From the NCBI RefSeq assembly GCF_041154745.1, contig NZ_AP031573.1, positions 3,038,001 through 3,102,000 of the forward strand: 64,000 nucleotides of DNA, written 5' to 3'. The notes beneath the pieces were generated by a model. It ran no database searches. It was not told the origin of the DNA and saw only the letters and a list, made by a program, of their open reading frames with translations. This document shows, one piece after another, positions 27,342-35,088 of the stretch. Every line of letters starts with the position of its first letter. Position 1 is the first letter of the stretch. Source of the stretch: Flavobacterium sp. CFS9. GTDB taxonomy: Bacteria; Bacteroidota; Bacteroidia; Flavobacteriales; Flavobacteriaceae. The position numbers were made by a program, and so were the translations under genes.

Positions 27342-28610
27342 ATGAAAGAAGATTTTCTTCATTACCTGTGGAGATTCAAAAAGTTTGAAACTCTGGACCT
27401 TAGAACTACTCAAAATGAACCGCTCATCATTATTAAAACGGGTGATTATCTGGAACTTTCCGGACCGGATTTCTTCAATGCTCAAATTATAATAGGAAAT
27501 CAAAAATGGGCCGGCAATGTCGAAATACATCTCAAGTCTTCAGATTGGTATGTACACGGTCACGAAAAAGATACCGCTTATGACAATGTAATTCTGCATG
27601 TGGTTTGGGAACACGATACAGAGATTTTTGAAAAGAATAATACTGAGATTCCGGTTTTGGTTTTAAAAGAGTATACATCTAAAGAAATGGTCACTAATTA
27701 CAATGCTCTTATAGCACCCAAATCATGGATATTTTGCGAAAAAAGTATCACTGAAATTGACGAGTTTGTTTTTAAAATCTGGCAGGAAAGACTATTCTTT
27801 GAGCGTTTAGAGCGCAAAGCAACATTTATTTACGATTTGCTGGAGGAATACAAGCAGGATTGGGAAGCAGTTTTATTCTCCTTGTTCGCAAGGAATTTTG
27901 GATTGAATACCAATGGAAATTCTTTTCTGCAAATGGCAAAATCCCTTCCGTTTTCGATTGTCAGAAAGGAAAGTTTTGAAGTTGAAAATCTCGAAGCGCT
28001 GTTTTTTGGCACCATTGGATTATTAGACTCCGAGAAAGAAGATGTGTATTTTGCCGATTTAAAAATAAGGTATTATTATCTGTTGAACAAATACCAGTTA
28101 AAAAGACATCCTATAGATCCCATTCAGTTTTATAAGCATCGTCCGGATAATTTCCCAACCATTCGGCTCTCACAATTGGCTAATTTATATCAAAAGCAAA
28201 ATCTGTTTTCAAAAGTAATTGCTGCAAAATCAGTGGAGGAAGTGCGTAAGCTGTTAATAGTATCGGCAAATCCGTATTGGCAGAATCATTATCAGTTTGA
28301 TAAAGAAAGTTCCAGGAAACCAAAGGCTTTATCTCACGCATTTATAGATTTACTGATTATAAATACGATCATTCCACTTCAGTTTGCCTATGCGACAACA
28401 AGAGATGAATCAATCTCTGAGGAGTTAATTTCCTTTATGAATCAGGTTGCACCAGAGAAAAATGCGATTGTTAGCAAATTTGAATTCTTTGGAGTAAAGG
28501 CTGAAAATGCTTTTGAAACTCAGGCGCTTTTAGAACTTAAAAAAGAATATTGTAATCAGAAAGCATGTTTAAGATGTGCATTAGGAGTTGAGTTACTCAA
28601 GAATAATTAG
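27342..28610 (+). CDS. DUF2851 family protein
   Basis: A 422-aa soluble protein without signal peptide. The N-terminus (MKEDFLHYLWRFKKFE...GDYLELSGPDFFNAQIIIGNQKWAGNVEIHLKSSDWYVHGHEKDTAYDNVILHVVWEHD) matches the DUF2851 family, widespread in Bacteroidota. The C-terminus carries four closely spaced Cys residues (KKEYCNQKACLRCALG), suggestive of metal binding. The pattern of GPDFxxAxI, GNVEIHxxSxDW and NVILHVVWxxD resembles a restriction-endonuclease-like beta core, but that is only a suggestion; no function has been established to my knowledge. It is monocistronic by spacing. Confidence 0.88.
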   Translation: MKEDFLHYLWRFKKFETLDLRTTQNEPLIIIKTGDYLELSGPDFFNAQIIIGNQKWAGNVEIHLKSSDWYVHGHEKDTAYDNVILHVVWEHDTEIFEKNNTEIPVLVLKEYTSKEMVTNYNALIAPKSWIFCEKSITEIDEFVFKIWQERLFFERLERKATFIYDLLEEYKQDWEAVLFSLFARNFGLNTNGNSFLQMAKSLPFSIVRKESFEVENLEALFFGTIGLLDSEKEDVYFADLKIRYYYLLNKYQLKRHPIDPIQFYKHRPDNFPTIRLSQLANLYQKQNLFSKVIAAKSVEEVRKLLIVSANPYWQNHYQFDKESSRKPKALSHAFIDLLIINTIIPLQFAYATTRDESISEELISFMNQVAPEKNAIVSKFEFFGVKAENAFETQALLELKKEYCNQKACLRCALGVELLKNN

Positions 28611-28716
28611 AGAATTAGATAATTTGAGAATGTGGAAATGAGATAATTTTATATTTTTGTGAGGATAGTTTGGTCTAAATTCTACAATCAAAAATCTACA
28701 ATCAAAAATCAAAAGT

Positions 28717-28944
28717 ATGTCCGCTATTTTAAAACTTAAATTCTTTTTTGAAAAATATGGTTTTCATGTATCTTCAAGATTAGCTGATAAACTTGGGATG
28801 CGTGTGACAAGTGTGAGATTGTTTTTTATTTACATTTCATTTGTTACCGCCGGGCTTGGATTCGGAATTTACCTTACTCTGGCTTTTTGGATTCGTTTAA
28901 AAGATCTGATTCGTGCAAAGCGCACTTCAGTATTTGATTTATAA
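28717..28944 (+). CDS. PspC-domain membrane protein
   Basis: A 75-aa protein covering little more than one PspC domain: FEKYGFHVSSRLADKLGMRVTSVRLFFIYISFVTAGLGFGIYLTLAFWIRL, with the transmembrane segment at about residues 32-55. PspC in proteobacteria helps activate phage-shock (envelope-stress) responses; in Bacteroidota short PspC proteins are usually just called family members, and no pspA or pspB is nearby. It is preceded by repeated AAATCTACAATC-type sequence and followed by a strong terminator. Confidence 0.82.
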   Translation: MSAILKLKFFFEKYGFHVSSRLADKLGMRVTSVRLFFIYISFVTAGLGFGIYLTLAFWIRLKDLIRAKRTSVFDL

Positions 28945-28980
28945 AAAAAGCTCCAAATTTTAAAATTTGGAGCTTTTTTA
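28945..28980. terminator. Bidirectional terminator between pspC-like and APC permease genes
   Basis: A perfect 18-bp inverted repeat (AAAAAAGCTCCAAATTTT with its complement) with no loop spacer beyond the central AT bases. It lies between convergent genes ending at 28944 and 28998. Confidence 0.85.
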
Positions 28981-28997
28981 ATTTGATAGAATAATAG

Positions 28998-30464
28998 TTA
29001 TTCTGTTTCGTTATTGTTAAGTCTTGATCTCTTCTTACTGTATCCGAAATAAACCAAAATACCAACTGCCAACCAGCCAAGTGAAAGTAGTTGAGCATCA
29101 TGGCTTAAATTGATCATTAAGTAAGTATTGATAGCGATACCTAAAACCGCAATGATCGGTAAAGCAGGTACCTTAAAAGTTCTTGTTAATTGAGGTTGTT
29201 TTACCCTTAAAATCCAAACCGCGATACAAACCATTGTAAAAGCAAACAACGTTCCAAAACTTGTCATATCGGCTAATTTATTAATAGGTGTAAAAGCAGC
29301 AACTGTAGCAATAATACCACCTAAGATGATTAGGTTGGTTTTTGGAGTTCCTGAAAGAGGGTTTACTTTAGAAAACACCGCAGGAATTAATCCATCTTTC
29401 GACATACCAAGGAAAATTCGGGATTGTCCCATAATCATTACCATTAATACCGAAACAAGACCTACTGTTGCAGCAATTGTGATGATAAAACCAGCCCATC
29501 CTTGTCCGGCAATATCAAATGCATACGCAACAGGAGCTTTAATAGCGTCCGGATATTTTCCTAGTGGGTTAAAATCTTTGTAGTTCATCATTCCTGTTAG
29601 TACTAAAGAAACAAGAATATATAAGGTAGTACAGATTAATAAAGAAGCAATAATGGCAAACGGAACATCTTTTTTAGGGTTTACAGCTTCTCCTGCCTGA
29701 GTTGAAACAGCATCGAAACCTACATAAGCAAAGAAAATTGCAGCAGCACCGGAAACAATTCCTCCAATACCATAAGCATTATGAGTGGTCTCTTTTTCTA
29801 TAATCTGGGTAGCCGCCGGAATAAACGGACTCCAGTTTGCAGTATTGATAAAGAAAAGTCCGGCGATAATTACAAATATTACAGCAGAAACTTTAAGAAT
29901 TACAATAAAATTGTTTGCTTTTGCAGCACTTTTAGTTCCTTTAATAAGTAAAGAAATAACCAAAACGACAATTAAAAAAGCCGGAAGGTTCATAGAAAAA
30001 CCCTCTCCGGAGTAACTGGCAGGGTCTGTTGTCAGCCATTCGGGTAAATGAATGTGAAACATTTTAAGCAGTTTGTTGAAATATCCGGACCAGGAAACGG
30101 CGACGGTCATCGATCCCATTGCGTATTCGAGAATAAGTCCCCAGCCGATAATCCAGGCGAAAATTTCCCCAATTGTTCCATATGCGTAGGCATAAGCAGA
30201 ACCTTCAACAGGCAAAATAGAGGCAAACTCAGAATAACAAAGAGCTGCGAAAACACAGGCAATCCCTGCAATGATGAAGGAAACAGCTAAGGCCGGACCA
30301 GCGTGGTAATAAGCTCCGGTACCTGTAAGTACAAAAATTCCTCCTCCAATAATGGCGCCAACACCAATGGCTGTAAGGCTCCATTTTCCTAAAACTCTTT
30401 TTAAATCACTTTTTTTCATATCGGCCTCAAAGGCTGATATAGGTTTAACTCTCCAAATTGACAT
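28998..30464 (-). CDS. APC-superfamily amino-acid permease (CAT-like)
   Basis: A 488-aa inner-membrane protein with about 12-14 predicted transmembrane helices. The first-helix signature WSLTAIGVGAIIGGGIFVLTG and the later FFAYVGFDAVSTQAGEAVNPKKDVPFAI are characteristic of the cationic amino-acid transporter (CAT) branch of the APC superfamily, which import amino acids by proton or exchange coupling. The MSIWRVKPI N-terminus and the RKPISAFE-like stretch are also usual in this branch. The amino acid transported is not predictable. A -7 element on the minus strand (30496-30503) lies 31 bases before the start. Confidence 0.92.
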   Translation of the reverse strand: MSIWRVKPISAFEADMKKSDLKRVLGKWSLTAIGVGAIIGGGIFVLTGTGAYYHAGPALAVSFIIAGIACVFAALCYSEFASILPVEGSAYAYAYGTIGEIFAWIIGWGLILEYAMGSMTVAVSWSGYFNKLLKMFHIHLPEWLTTDPASYSGEGFSMNLPAFLIVVLVISLLIKGTKSAAKANNFIVILKVSAVIFVIIAGLFFINTANWSPFIPAATQIIEKETTHNAYGIGGIVSGAAAIFFAYVGFDAVSTQAGEAVNPKKDVPFAIIASLLICTTLYILVSLVLTGMMNYKDFNPLGKYPDAIKAPVAYAFDIAGQGWAGFIITIAATVGLVSVLMVMIMGQSRIFLGMSKDGLIPAVFSKVNPLSGTPKTNLIILGGIIATVAAFTPINKLADMTSFGTLFAFTMVCIAVWILRVKQPQLTRTFKVPALPIIAVLGIAINTYLMINLSHDAQLLSLGWLAVGILVYFGYSKKRSRLNNNETE

Positions 30465-30495
30465 ATATTATATTGGTTTATTTGTTACTAAGCAC

Positions 30496-30503
30496 CAAAT
30501 GTA
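30496..30503 (-). promoter_or_regulatory. -7 element of the APC permease gene
   Basis: It reads TACATTTG on the minus strand; a TTG lies 23 bases further upstream (30527-30529). The rest of the 273-base gap to 30737 is AT-rich, with a plus-strand TATTTTTG at 30657-30664 that could serve the HhH gene. Confidence 0.45.
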
Positions 30504-30737
30504 TCGTTTTTTGTAAAAAATAAAAACAATTATCTCATTTTTAGTTGTAAAATATTAAATATTTTGACAAAACCTCCGTTTATCAATGTTTCCGGGCTGA
30601 GATTCATTAAATTAATAAGATATAAATAATGAAAAATGTAATTTTTTAAAACGCAATATTTTTGCTAATTTTCTTAATAAAGCTTCGGTTTTTTCTTATT
30701 TTAGCAATTTTTAAAATGAAAGAAAATTTTTAATAAA

Positions 30738-31625
30738 ATGAATATAGGGTGTTTTGAAGTTCTTTTAAAGTTTACAAAAGAACAGCGTAAAGGAGTTTTT
30801 GTACTTTTTGTTATTATAGCTCTGCTGCAGGCAGTTTACTTTCTTGTTGATTTTGATATTTCGGAGAAGATTGTTCCAGAGGAAAAGCAATGGATGACTT
30901 TGCAGTCTGAAATAGATTCTTTAAAGTTTTTAAAGTCTGAAGAGAAGAGAAAGGTCTATGCTTTTAATCCAAATTTCATTACTGATTACAAAGCGTACAA
31001 ATTAGGAATGTCTGTCCAGGAGATAGATCGTCTGTTGGCGTTTCGAAAAGAGAACAAATATGTAAATTCAGCAAAAGAATTTCAGGAAGTCACAAAAATC
31101 TCAGATTCTTTACTAGATGTAATTTCTCCACTTTTTAAATTTCCGGACTGGGTTAAGAATAAATCAAGTCATAAGGAGGAAAGAAACGAGTTTGTAAAAG
31201 AACCTGCTTGTAAAAAGGAGAAAATTGTAGTTCTGGATATTAATAGTGCTACTCAGGAAGATCTGGTAAAGATCTATGGCATAGGAGAAGCATTATCGCT
31301 AAGGATACTTAAGCAAAGAGAAGTTTTGGGAGGTTTTGTTTCGATGGAACAAATCAATGAGGTTTGGGGACTCTCATCAGAGGTTGTAAAAGAATTGGAC
31401 GCTCATTTTAAAGTGGTAATTCCTTCCTCTTTAAAAAAAATCCCCATAAACGAAGCTTCTTTAAAAGAGTTAGCAAAGTTTCCTTACTTCCGATATGCAT
31501 TGGCCAAAGAAATTGTAACGTACCGAAGTATGAATGGAAATATTAATAATATTGAGGATTTGTCAAAAATTAAAGGTTTTCCTATTGAAAAAGCAAAAAT
31601 AATTAGTTTATATTTGGAGTTCTAA
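30738..31625 (+). CDS. ComEA-like helix-hairpin-helix protein, membrane anchored
   Basis: A 295-aa protein with one N-terminal transmembrane helix (about residues 20-37, VFVLFVIIALLQAVYFLV), a charged linker, and two or more helix-hairpin-helix units: LDINSATQEDLVKIYGIGEALSLRILKQREVLGGFVSMEQINEVWGL and PINEASLKELAKFPYFRYALAKEIVTYRSMNGNINNIEDLSKIKGF. HhH units bind the DNA backbone; ComEA uses them to take up DNA in competent bacteria. Whether this one works in transformation is unknown and no com genes are nearby. It ends 17 bases before the acyl-CoA dehydrogenase ATG, so the two are probably one transcript. Confidence 0.85.
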   Translation: MNIGCFEVLLKFTKEQRKGVFVLFVIIALLQAVYFLVDFDISEKIVPEEKQWMTLQSEIDSLKFLKSEEKRKVYAFNPNFITDYKAYKLGMSVQEIDRLLAFRKENKYVNSAKEFQEVTKISDSLLDVISPLFKFPDWVKNKSSHKEERNEFVKEPACKKEKIVVLDINSATQEDLVKIYGIGEALSLRILKQREVLGGFVSMEQINEVWGLSSEVVKELDAHFKVVIPSSLKKIPINEASLKELAKFPYFRYALAKEIVTYRSMNGNINNIEDLSKIKGFPIEKAKIISLYLEF

Positions 31626-31642
31626 AAAAAAACAGAATTACA

Positions 31643-32785
31643 ATGGATTTTCAATATAATGAAACGCAATTGATGATTGCGCAATCAATAAAAGATTTTG
31701 CTGAGAAGAATATCCGTCCAAATATCATGGAATGGGATGAATCTCAAATTTTCCCGGTTTCCCTTTTTAAGCAATTGGGAGAAATGGGTTTTATGGGAGT
31801 TTTGGTTCCCGAAGAATACGGAGGTTCCGGTTTAGGATACCACGAATATATCACCGTTGTAGAAGAGATCGCAAAAGTTGATCCTTCAATTGGTTTATCT
31901 GTTGCGGCTCATAATTCATTATGCACCAATCATATTTTAACTTTCGGTAACGAAGAACAAAAGAAAAAATGGCTGCCAAAATTGGCAACTGCGGAACATA
32001 TTGGAGCCTGGGGATTAACTGAGCATAATACCGGTTCAGATGCGGGCGGAATGAATACGACCGCAGTTAAAGATGGTGATGAATGGATTATAAACGGAGC
32101 GAAAAACTTCATTACACACGCTATTTCTGGAGATATTGCGGTAGTAATAGTTCGCACCGGTGAAAAAGGAGATTCAAAAGGAATGACAGCTTTTGTTTTG
32201 GAGAAAGGAATGAAAGGATTTAGTTCAGGCAAAAAAGAAAATAAACTAGGAATGCGTGCCAGTGAAACTGCCGAGTTGGTTTTTGACGGCTGTCGTGTTC
32301 CGGATGCAAACAGATTAGGAGAAGTAGGACAAGGATTTGTTCAGGCGATGAAAATATTAGACGGGGGACGAATTTCAATTGGAGCTTTATCTCTGGGAAT
32401 TTCAAAAGGAGCATATGAAGCCGCTTTGAAATATTCCAAAGAGAGATATCAATTTGGTCAGCCGATCAGTAATTTTCAGGGTATATCCTTCAAATTGGCT
32501 GATATGGCTACTGAAATAGAAGCGTCGGAATTGTTATTGCATAAGGCAGCCTATTTAAAGCAGCAGCATAAGCCAGTTACAACATTAGGAGCTATGGCGA
32601 AGATGTATGCTTCCGAAGCTTGTGTGAAAATTGCCAATGAGGCGGTTCAGATTCATGGAGGTTATGGTTATACGAAAGATTTCCCGGTAGAGAAATTTTA
32701 CAGAGATTCTAAACTGTGTACCATTGGAGAAGGAACAACTGAAATTCAAAAAGTGGTTATTTCCAGAAATTTGTTGAAAGAATAG
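31643..32785 (+). CDS. Acyl-CoA dehydrogenase
   Basis: A 380-aa FAD enzyme of standard length that oxidises acyl-CoA to trans-2-enoyl-CoA. Motifs: LVPEEYGGSGLGYHEY; the FAD-binding GAWGLTEHNTGSDAGGM and WIINGAKNFITHA; RYQFGQPISNFQGISFKLADM; and IHGGYGYTKDFPVEKFYRDSKLCTIGEGTTEIQKVVISR. The catalytic base is Glu363 in the GEGTTEIQ segment, the short/butyryl-chain type position. Substrate chain length (short or branched) is not certain. It sits 17 bases after the HhH gene; the biological link between them is not evident. Confidence 0.94.
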   Translation: MDFQYNETQLMIAQSIKDFAEKNIRPNIMEWDESQIFPVSLFKQLGEMGFMGVLVPEEYGGSGLGYHEYITVVEEIAKVDPSIGLSVAAHNSLCTNHILTFGNEEQKKKWLPKLATAEHIGAWGLTEHNTGSDAGGMNTTAVKDGDEWIINGAKNFITHAISGDIAVVIVRTGEKGDSKGMTAFVLEKGMKGFSSGKKENKLGMRASETAELVFDGCRVPDANRLGEVGQGFVQAMKILDGGRISIGALSLGISKGAYEAALKYSKERYQFGQPISNFQGISFKLADMATEIEASELLLHKAAYLKQQHKPVTTLGAMAKMYASEACVKIANEAVQIHGGYGYTKDFPVEKFYRDSKLCTIGEGTTEIQKVVISRNLLKE

Positions 32786-32912
32786 GTTTTGTTAGATGTG
32801 AGAATGTGAGATGTGCAGTGAGTTAGATATGTAAAGTAGCAGTTTACTTTTTACATTTTCATATTTTACAAAAAAAATCGTAATTTATAACTCATAATTC
32901 ATAATTAATACA

Positions 32913-32920
32913 TACTTTTG
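32913..32920 (+). promoter_or_regulatory. -7 element of rpsU
   Basis: TACTTTTG matches TAnnTTTG and lies 29 bases before the rpsU ATG, so the transcript would start just upstream of the Shine-Dalgarno sequence. Confidence 0.55.
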
Positions 32921-32932
32921 CAGCCTTAACGA

Positions 32933-32940
32933 GAGGAGGT
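32933..32940 (+). promoter_or_regulatory. Strong Shine-Dalgarno sequence of rpsU
   Basis: GAGGAGGT ends 9 bases before the ATG at 32950, a near-ideal match and spacing to the 16S anti-Shine-Dalgarno. Nearly every other gene here lacks such a site. In Flavobacterium johnsoniae the anti-SD is hidden by bS21, bS18 and bS6, and rpsU is an exception that keeps a strong SD; the sequence here fits that. Confidence 0.85.
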
Positions 32941-32949
32941 GTCAATATT

Positions 32950-33144
32950 ATGTTAATTATACCAATTAAAGACGGAGAAAATATCGATAGAGCATTAAAG
33001 CGCTATAAAAGAAAATTTGATAAAACAGGAACTGTTCGTCAATTAAGAGCACGTACTGCTTTTATTAAGCCTTCTGTTATCAAAAGAGCTCAAATTCAAA
33101 AAGCGGCTTACATTCAAACATTGAAAGATAGTTTAGAGAGTTAA
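32950..33144 (+). CDS. rpsU: 30S ribosomal protein bS21
   Basis: A 64-aa basic protein (MLIIPIKDGENIDRALKRYKRKFDKTGTVRQLRARTAFIKPSV...) of the bS21 family, bound near the 16S 3' end on the 30S subunit. In Bacteroidota it helps cover the anti-Shine-Dalgarno tail, which explains why this group initiates translation without SD pairing. Its own leader has a strong SD (32933-32940), suggesting that 30S subunits lacking bS21 preferentially translate rpsU and so restore bS21 levels. A large terminator (33168-33215) follows, so it is a single-gene transcript upstream of the Xer gene. Confidence 0.96.
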   Translation: MLIIPIKDGENIDRALKRYKRKFDKTGTVRQLRARTAFIKPSVIKRAQIQKAAYIQTLKDSLES

Positions 33145-33167
33145 TAGCAGCTTTTGTTAAAATAATT

Positions 33168-33215
33168 ACCGTTAGTCATCAAAATGAATTAATTTTGGTA
33201 CTAACGGTTTTTTTT
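33168..33215 (+). terminator. Intrinsic terminator after rpsU
   Basis: ACCGTTAGT (33168-33176) pairs with ACTAACGGT (33200-33208), and CAAAAT/ATTTTG pair inside; a run of T follows. Confidence 0.9.
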
Positions 33216-33282
33216 GTGTTTAATTTTAAGCTGGGTTAGTTTTTTTTAATCGGCTAACAGGTGTTGTAAGGATTGTGTTTTT

Positions 33283-34179
33283 ATGAAATCAAATATAGAG
33301 GCGTTTCGTGATTATCTGGAGTTGGAGAAGAAGTATTCGGTTCATACTGTTACGGCTTATTTGAATGATGTTTTGTCTTTTAAAGAGTTTAATAGTGTTA
33401 ATTTTGAACAGGAGGGTATTGAGGGGGTGAATTATAGTCAGATTAGAAGTTGGGTGGTTTCTTTGGTAGATGAAGGTGTTTCTAATGTTTCTGTCAATCG
33501 AAAAATGTCGGCTTTGAAAGCTTTTTATCGGTTTCTTTTGAAAACAAAGCAAATTGAAGTGAATCCGATGTTAAAGCATAAAGCATTGAAAACGCCTAAG
33601 ATTATTCAGATTCCTTTTTCTGAAAAAGAGTTGACAGATTTGTTGCTGGAGGTTGGTGATCCTTGTGGGTTTGAAGAGGTTCGGGATAGGCTTATTGTAG
33701 ATCTTTTTTATGCTACGGGAATAAGACGGGCTGAGTTGATTCATTTGAAGAAACATGATGTTGATTTGTCTTCCGGATTGTTGAAGGTTTTGGGTAAGAG
33801 AAATAAAGAGCGTATTGTTCCGATGTTGCCAATAATTGCGGGACAGATGAAGTTGTATTTGCAGGAAAGGGCTTTGGTAGAGAAGATAGTAGATGATGAT
33901 TATTTTTTTATTTCAGGCAGAGGGTTAAAATTGAGTGAATCTTTTGTGTATCGTTTAATAAATTCTTACTTTAGTAGGGTCTCTGAAAAGGTAAAAAAGA
34001 GTCCGCATGTGCTCCGGCATACTTTTGCAACTCATTTATTAAATAACGGAGCGGATTTAAATTCAGTTAAGGAATTATTGGGGCATTCGAGTTTAGCGTC
34101 TACACAGGTTTATACTCACAATAGTTTAGCGGAGCTTAAAAAAGTGTATGCAAATGCGCATCCTAGGAATAAACAATAG
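33283..34179 (+). CDS. Tyrosine recombinase, XerC/D type
   Basis: A 298-aa protein with an N-terminal core-binding domain (FRDYLELEKKYSVHTVTAYLNDVLSF) and a complete catalytic domain: R148 (ATGIRRAEL), K172, H242 and R245 (HVLRHTFATHLL), H268 (LLGHSS) and the nucleophile Y277 (STQVYTHNS). Length and motifs are those of chromosome-dimer resolution recombinases that act at dif with FtsK. It sits at a conserved site between rpsU and hpf, with no attachment sites or mobile-element genes, so it is a housekeeping enzyme and not an integrase. The C-terminus overlaps the ORF space of hpf's leader but not hpf itself. Confidence 0.93.
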   Translation: MKSNIEAFRDYLELEKKYSVHTVTAYLNDVLSFKEFNSVNFEQEGIEGVNYSQIRSWVVSLVDEGVSNVSVNRKMSALKAFYRFLLKTKQIEVNPMLKHKALKTPKIIQIPFSEKELTDLLLEVGDPCGFEEVRDRLIVDLFYATGIRRAELIHLKKHDVDLSSGLLKVLGKRNKERIVPMLPIIAGQMKLYLQERALVEKIVDDDYFFISGRGLKLSESFVYRLINSYFSRVSEKVKKSPHVLRHTFATHLLNNGADLNSVKELLGHSSLASTQVYTHNSLAELKKVYANAHPRNKQ

Positions 34180-34210
34180 TTCTGAAATGTTTAACCCTAA
34201 AATTTGTATT

Positions 34211-34513
34211 ATGAAGGTAGATGTTCATGCAGTTAACTTTACTGTTGACAGAAAATTGGTAGATTTTATTCAGGAGAGAATGGATAAATTGGAGAAATAT
34301 TATGATCGTGTTGTTTCGGCAGATGTTTTTTTAAAAGTTGAAAGAACAAGTGATAAAGAGAATAAGGCAGTAGAGATTAAGATTAATGTACCGGGGGATG
34401 ATTTTTTGGTTAAAAAGCAGTGTAAGACATTTGAAGAGGCGGTTGAGCTTTCAGCAGAATCTTTAGAAAGATTGCTTGTCAAAAGGAAAGAAAAAATAAG
34501 AGCGCATATATAA
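34211..34513 (+). CDS. hpf: Ribosome hibernation-promoting factor, short form
   Basis: The start is set at the ATG at 34211 (100 aa, MKVDVHAVNFTVDRKLVDFIQERMDKLEKYYDR), as in short HPF/RaiA proteins; an earlier in-frame codon adds residues without similarity. The protein binds the decoding region of the 30S subunit and stops translation when growth stops. The central VKKQCKTFEEAVELSAESLERLLVKRKEK helix is the family pattern. The C-terminal dimerisation domain of long HPF is absent, so it would not form 100S dimers on its own. It lies 31 bases after the Xer gene, and a promoter for the tRNA-tuf operon follows. Confidence 0.92.
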   Translation: MKVDVHAVNFTVDRKLVDFIQERMDKLEKYYDRVVSADVFLKVERTSDKENKAVEIKINVPGDDFLVKKQCKTFEEAVELSAESLERLLVKRKEKIRAHI

Positions 34514-34535
34514 TTGAAATTTTTTTTAAAAAATG

Positions 34536-34566
34536 TTTTGATTCAAAGATAAAATAGCTACATTTG
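34536..34566 (+). promoter_or_regulatory. Promoter of the tRNA-tuf operon
   Basis: TTTTG (34536-34540), an 18-base spacer and TACATTTG (34559-34566): a full consensus match. The transcript should begin about 34571-34573, inside or at the base of the hairpin 34568-34589. Confidence 0.85.
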
Positions 34567-34567
34567 C

Positions 34568-34594
34568 AGTCCGTTAGAAATAGCGGACTTTTTT
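34568..34594 (+). terminator. Promoter-proximal hairpin with GAAA loop and T-tract
   Basis: AGTCCGTTA-GAAA-TAGCGGACT forms a 9-bp stem (one G-U) with a GNRA tetraloop, followed by six T. It has the form of an intrinsic terminator but lies between the promoter and tRNA-Thr. If transcription starts within the left arm the stem would be shortened. Confidence 0.55.
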
Positions 34595-34603
34595 AATGTA
34601 ATT

Positions 34604-34677
34604 GCCGATGTAGCTCAGCTGGCTAGAGCAGCTGATTTGTAATCAGCAGGTCGTGGGTTCGAGTCCCTCTATCGGCT
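34604..34677 (+). tRNA. tRNA-Thr (TGT anticodon)
   Basis: The 7-bp acceptor stem GCCGATG/TATCGGC, D-arm AGCTCAGCTGGCTAGAGC, anticodon arm GCTGA-TTTGTAA-TCAGC with anticodon TGT at 34638-34640, and T-arm GTGGGTTCGAGTCCC are all complete. The discriminator is T and no CCA is encoded. Confidence 0.97.
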
Positions 34678-34798
34678 CAAAAATATTTCAAATGCGATTT
34701 GAAATAGGTTCTTTAAAATTATTGAAAAGGTTTGTGGTTAGTGGGTGAAGTTTTTAGATTAAATTTAAAATCAGAATTCTCAAATCATAAATTGTTAA

Positions 34799-34879
34799 GG
34801 GGAGATACTCAAGCGGCCAACGAGGGCAGACTGTAAATCTGCTGTGTGAACTTCGCAGGTTCGAATCCTGCTCTCCCCA
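34799..34879 (+). tRNA. tRNA-Tyr (GTA anticodon)
   Basis: A class-II tRNA with a long variable arm. Acceptor stem GGGGAGA/TCTCCCC, anticodon arm GCAGA-CTGTAAA-TCTGC with anticodon GTA at 34833-34835, variable arm around TGTGTGAACTTCGC, T-arm CAGGTTCGAATCCTG. The discriminator is A and CCA is not encoded. Confidence 0.97.
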
Positions 34880-34961
34880 CAAATAAAGAAGTAGTTTAGG
34901 TTTTGGGCTATGGTTTTCAGGTGTTTCATCCGGAATCTAAATTCAAAAGTAAGAACTCTCT

Positions 34962-35033
34962 GCCGACTTAGCTCAGGGGTAGAGTGCTTCCTTGGTAAGG
35001 AAGAGGTCACGGGTTCAAATCCCGTAGTTGGCT
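34962..35033 (+). tRNA. tRNA-Thr (GGT anticodon)
   Basis: Acceptor stem GCCGACT/AGTTGGC, D-arm AGCTCAGGGGTAGAGT, anticodon arm CTTCC-TTGGTAA-GGAAG with anticodon GGT at 34994-34996, T-arm ACGGGTTCAAATCCCGT. The tuf gene starts 55 bases downstream, so these tRNAs and tuf are presumably processed from one transcript. Confidence 0.97.
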
Positions 35034-35088
35034 CAAGTAAGTAGGAAATTGAAAATTAATATATAACTAAGATTAAAAATTAAGTAAA

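Noticed and set aside
33283..34179. Tyrosine recombinase as an integrase of a genomic island
   Set aside because: Length and catalytic motifs are XerC/D-like, it sits between rpsU and hpf in a housekeeping cluster, and no attachment repeats or cargo genes are present. The neighbouring tRNA genes are complete and not duplicated.
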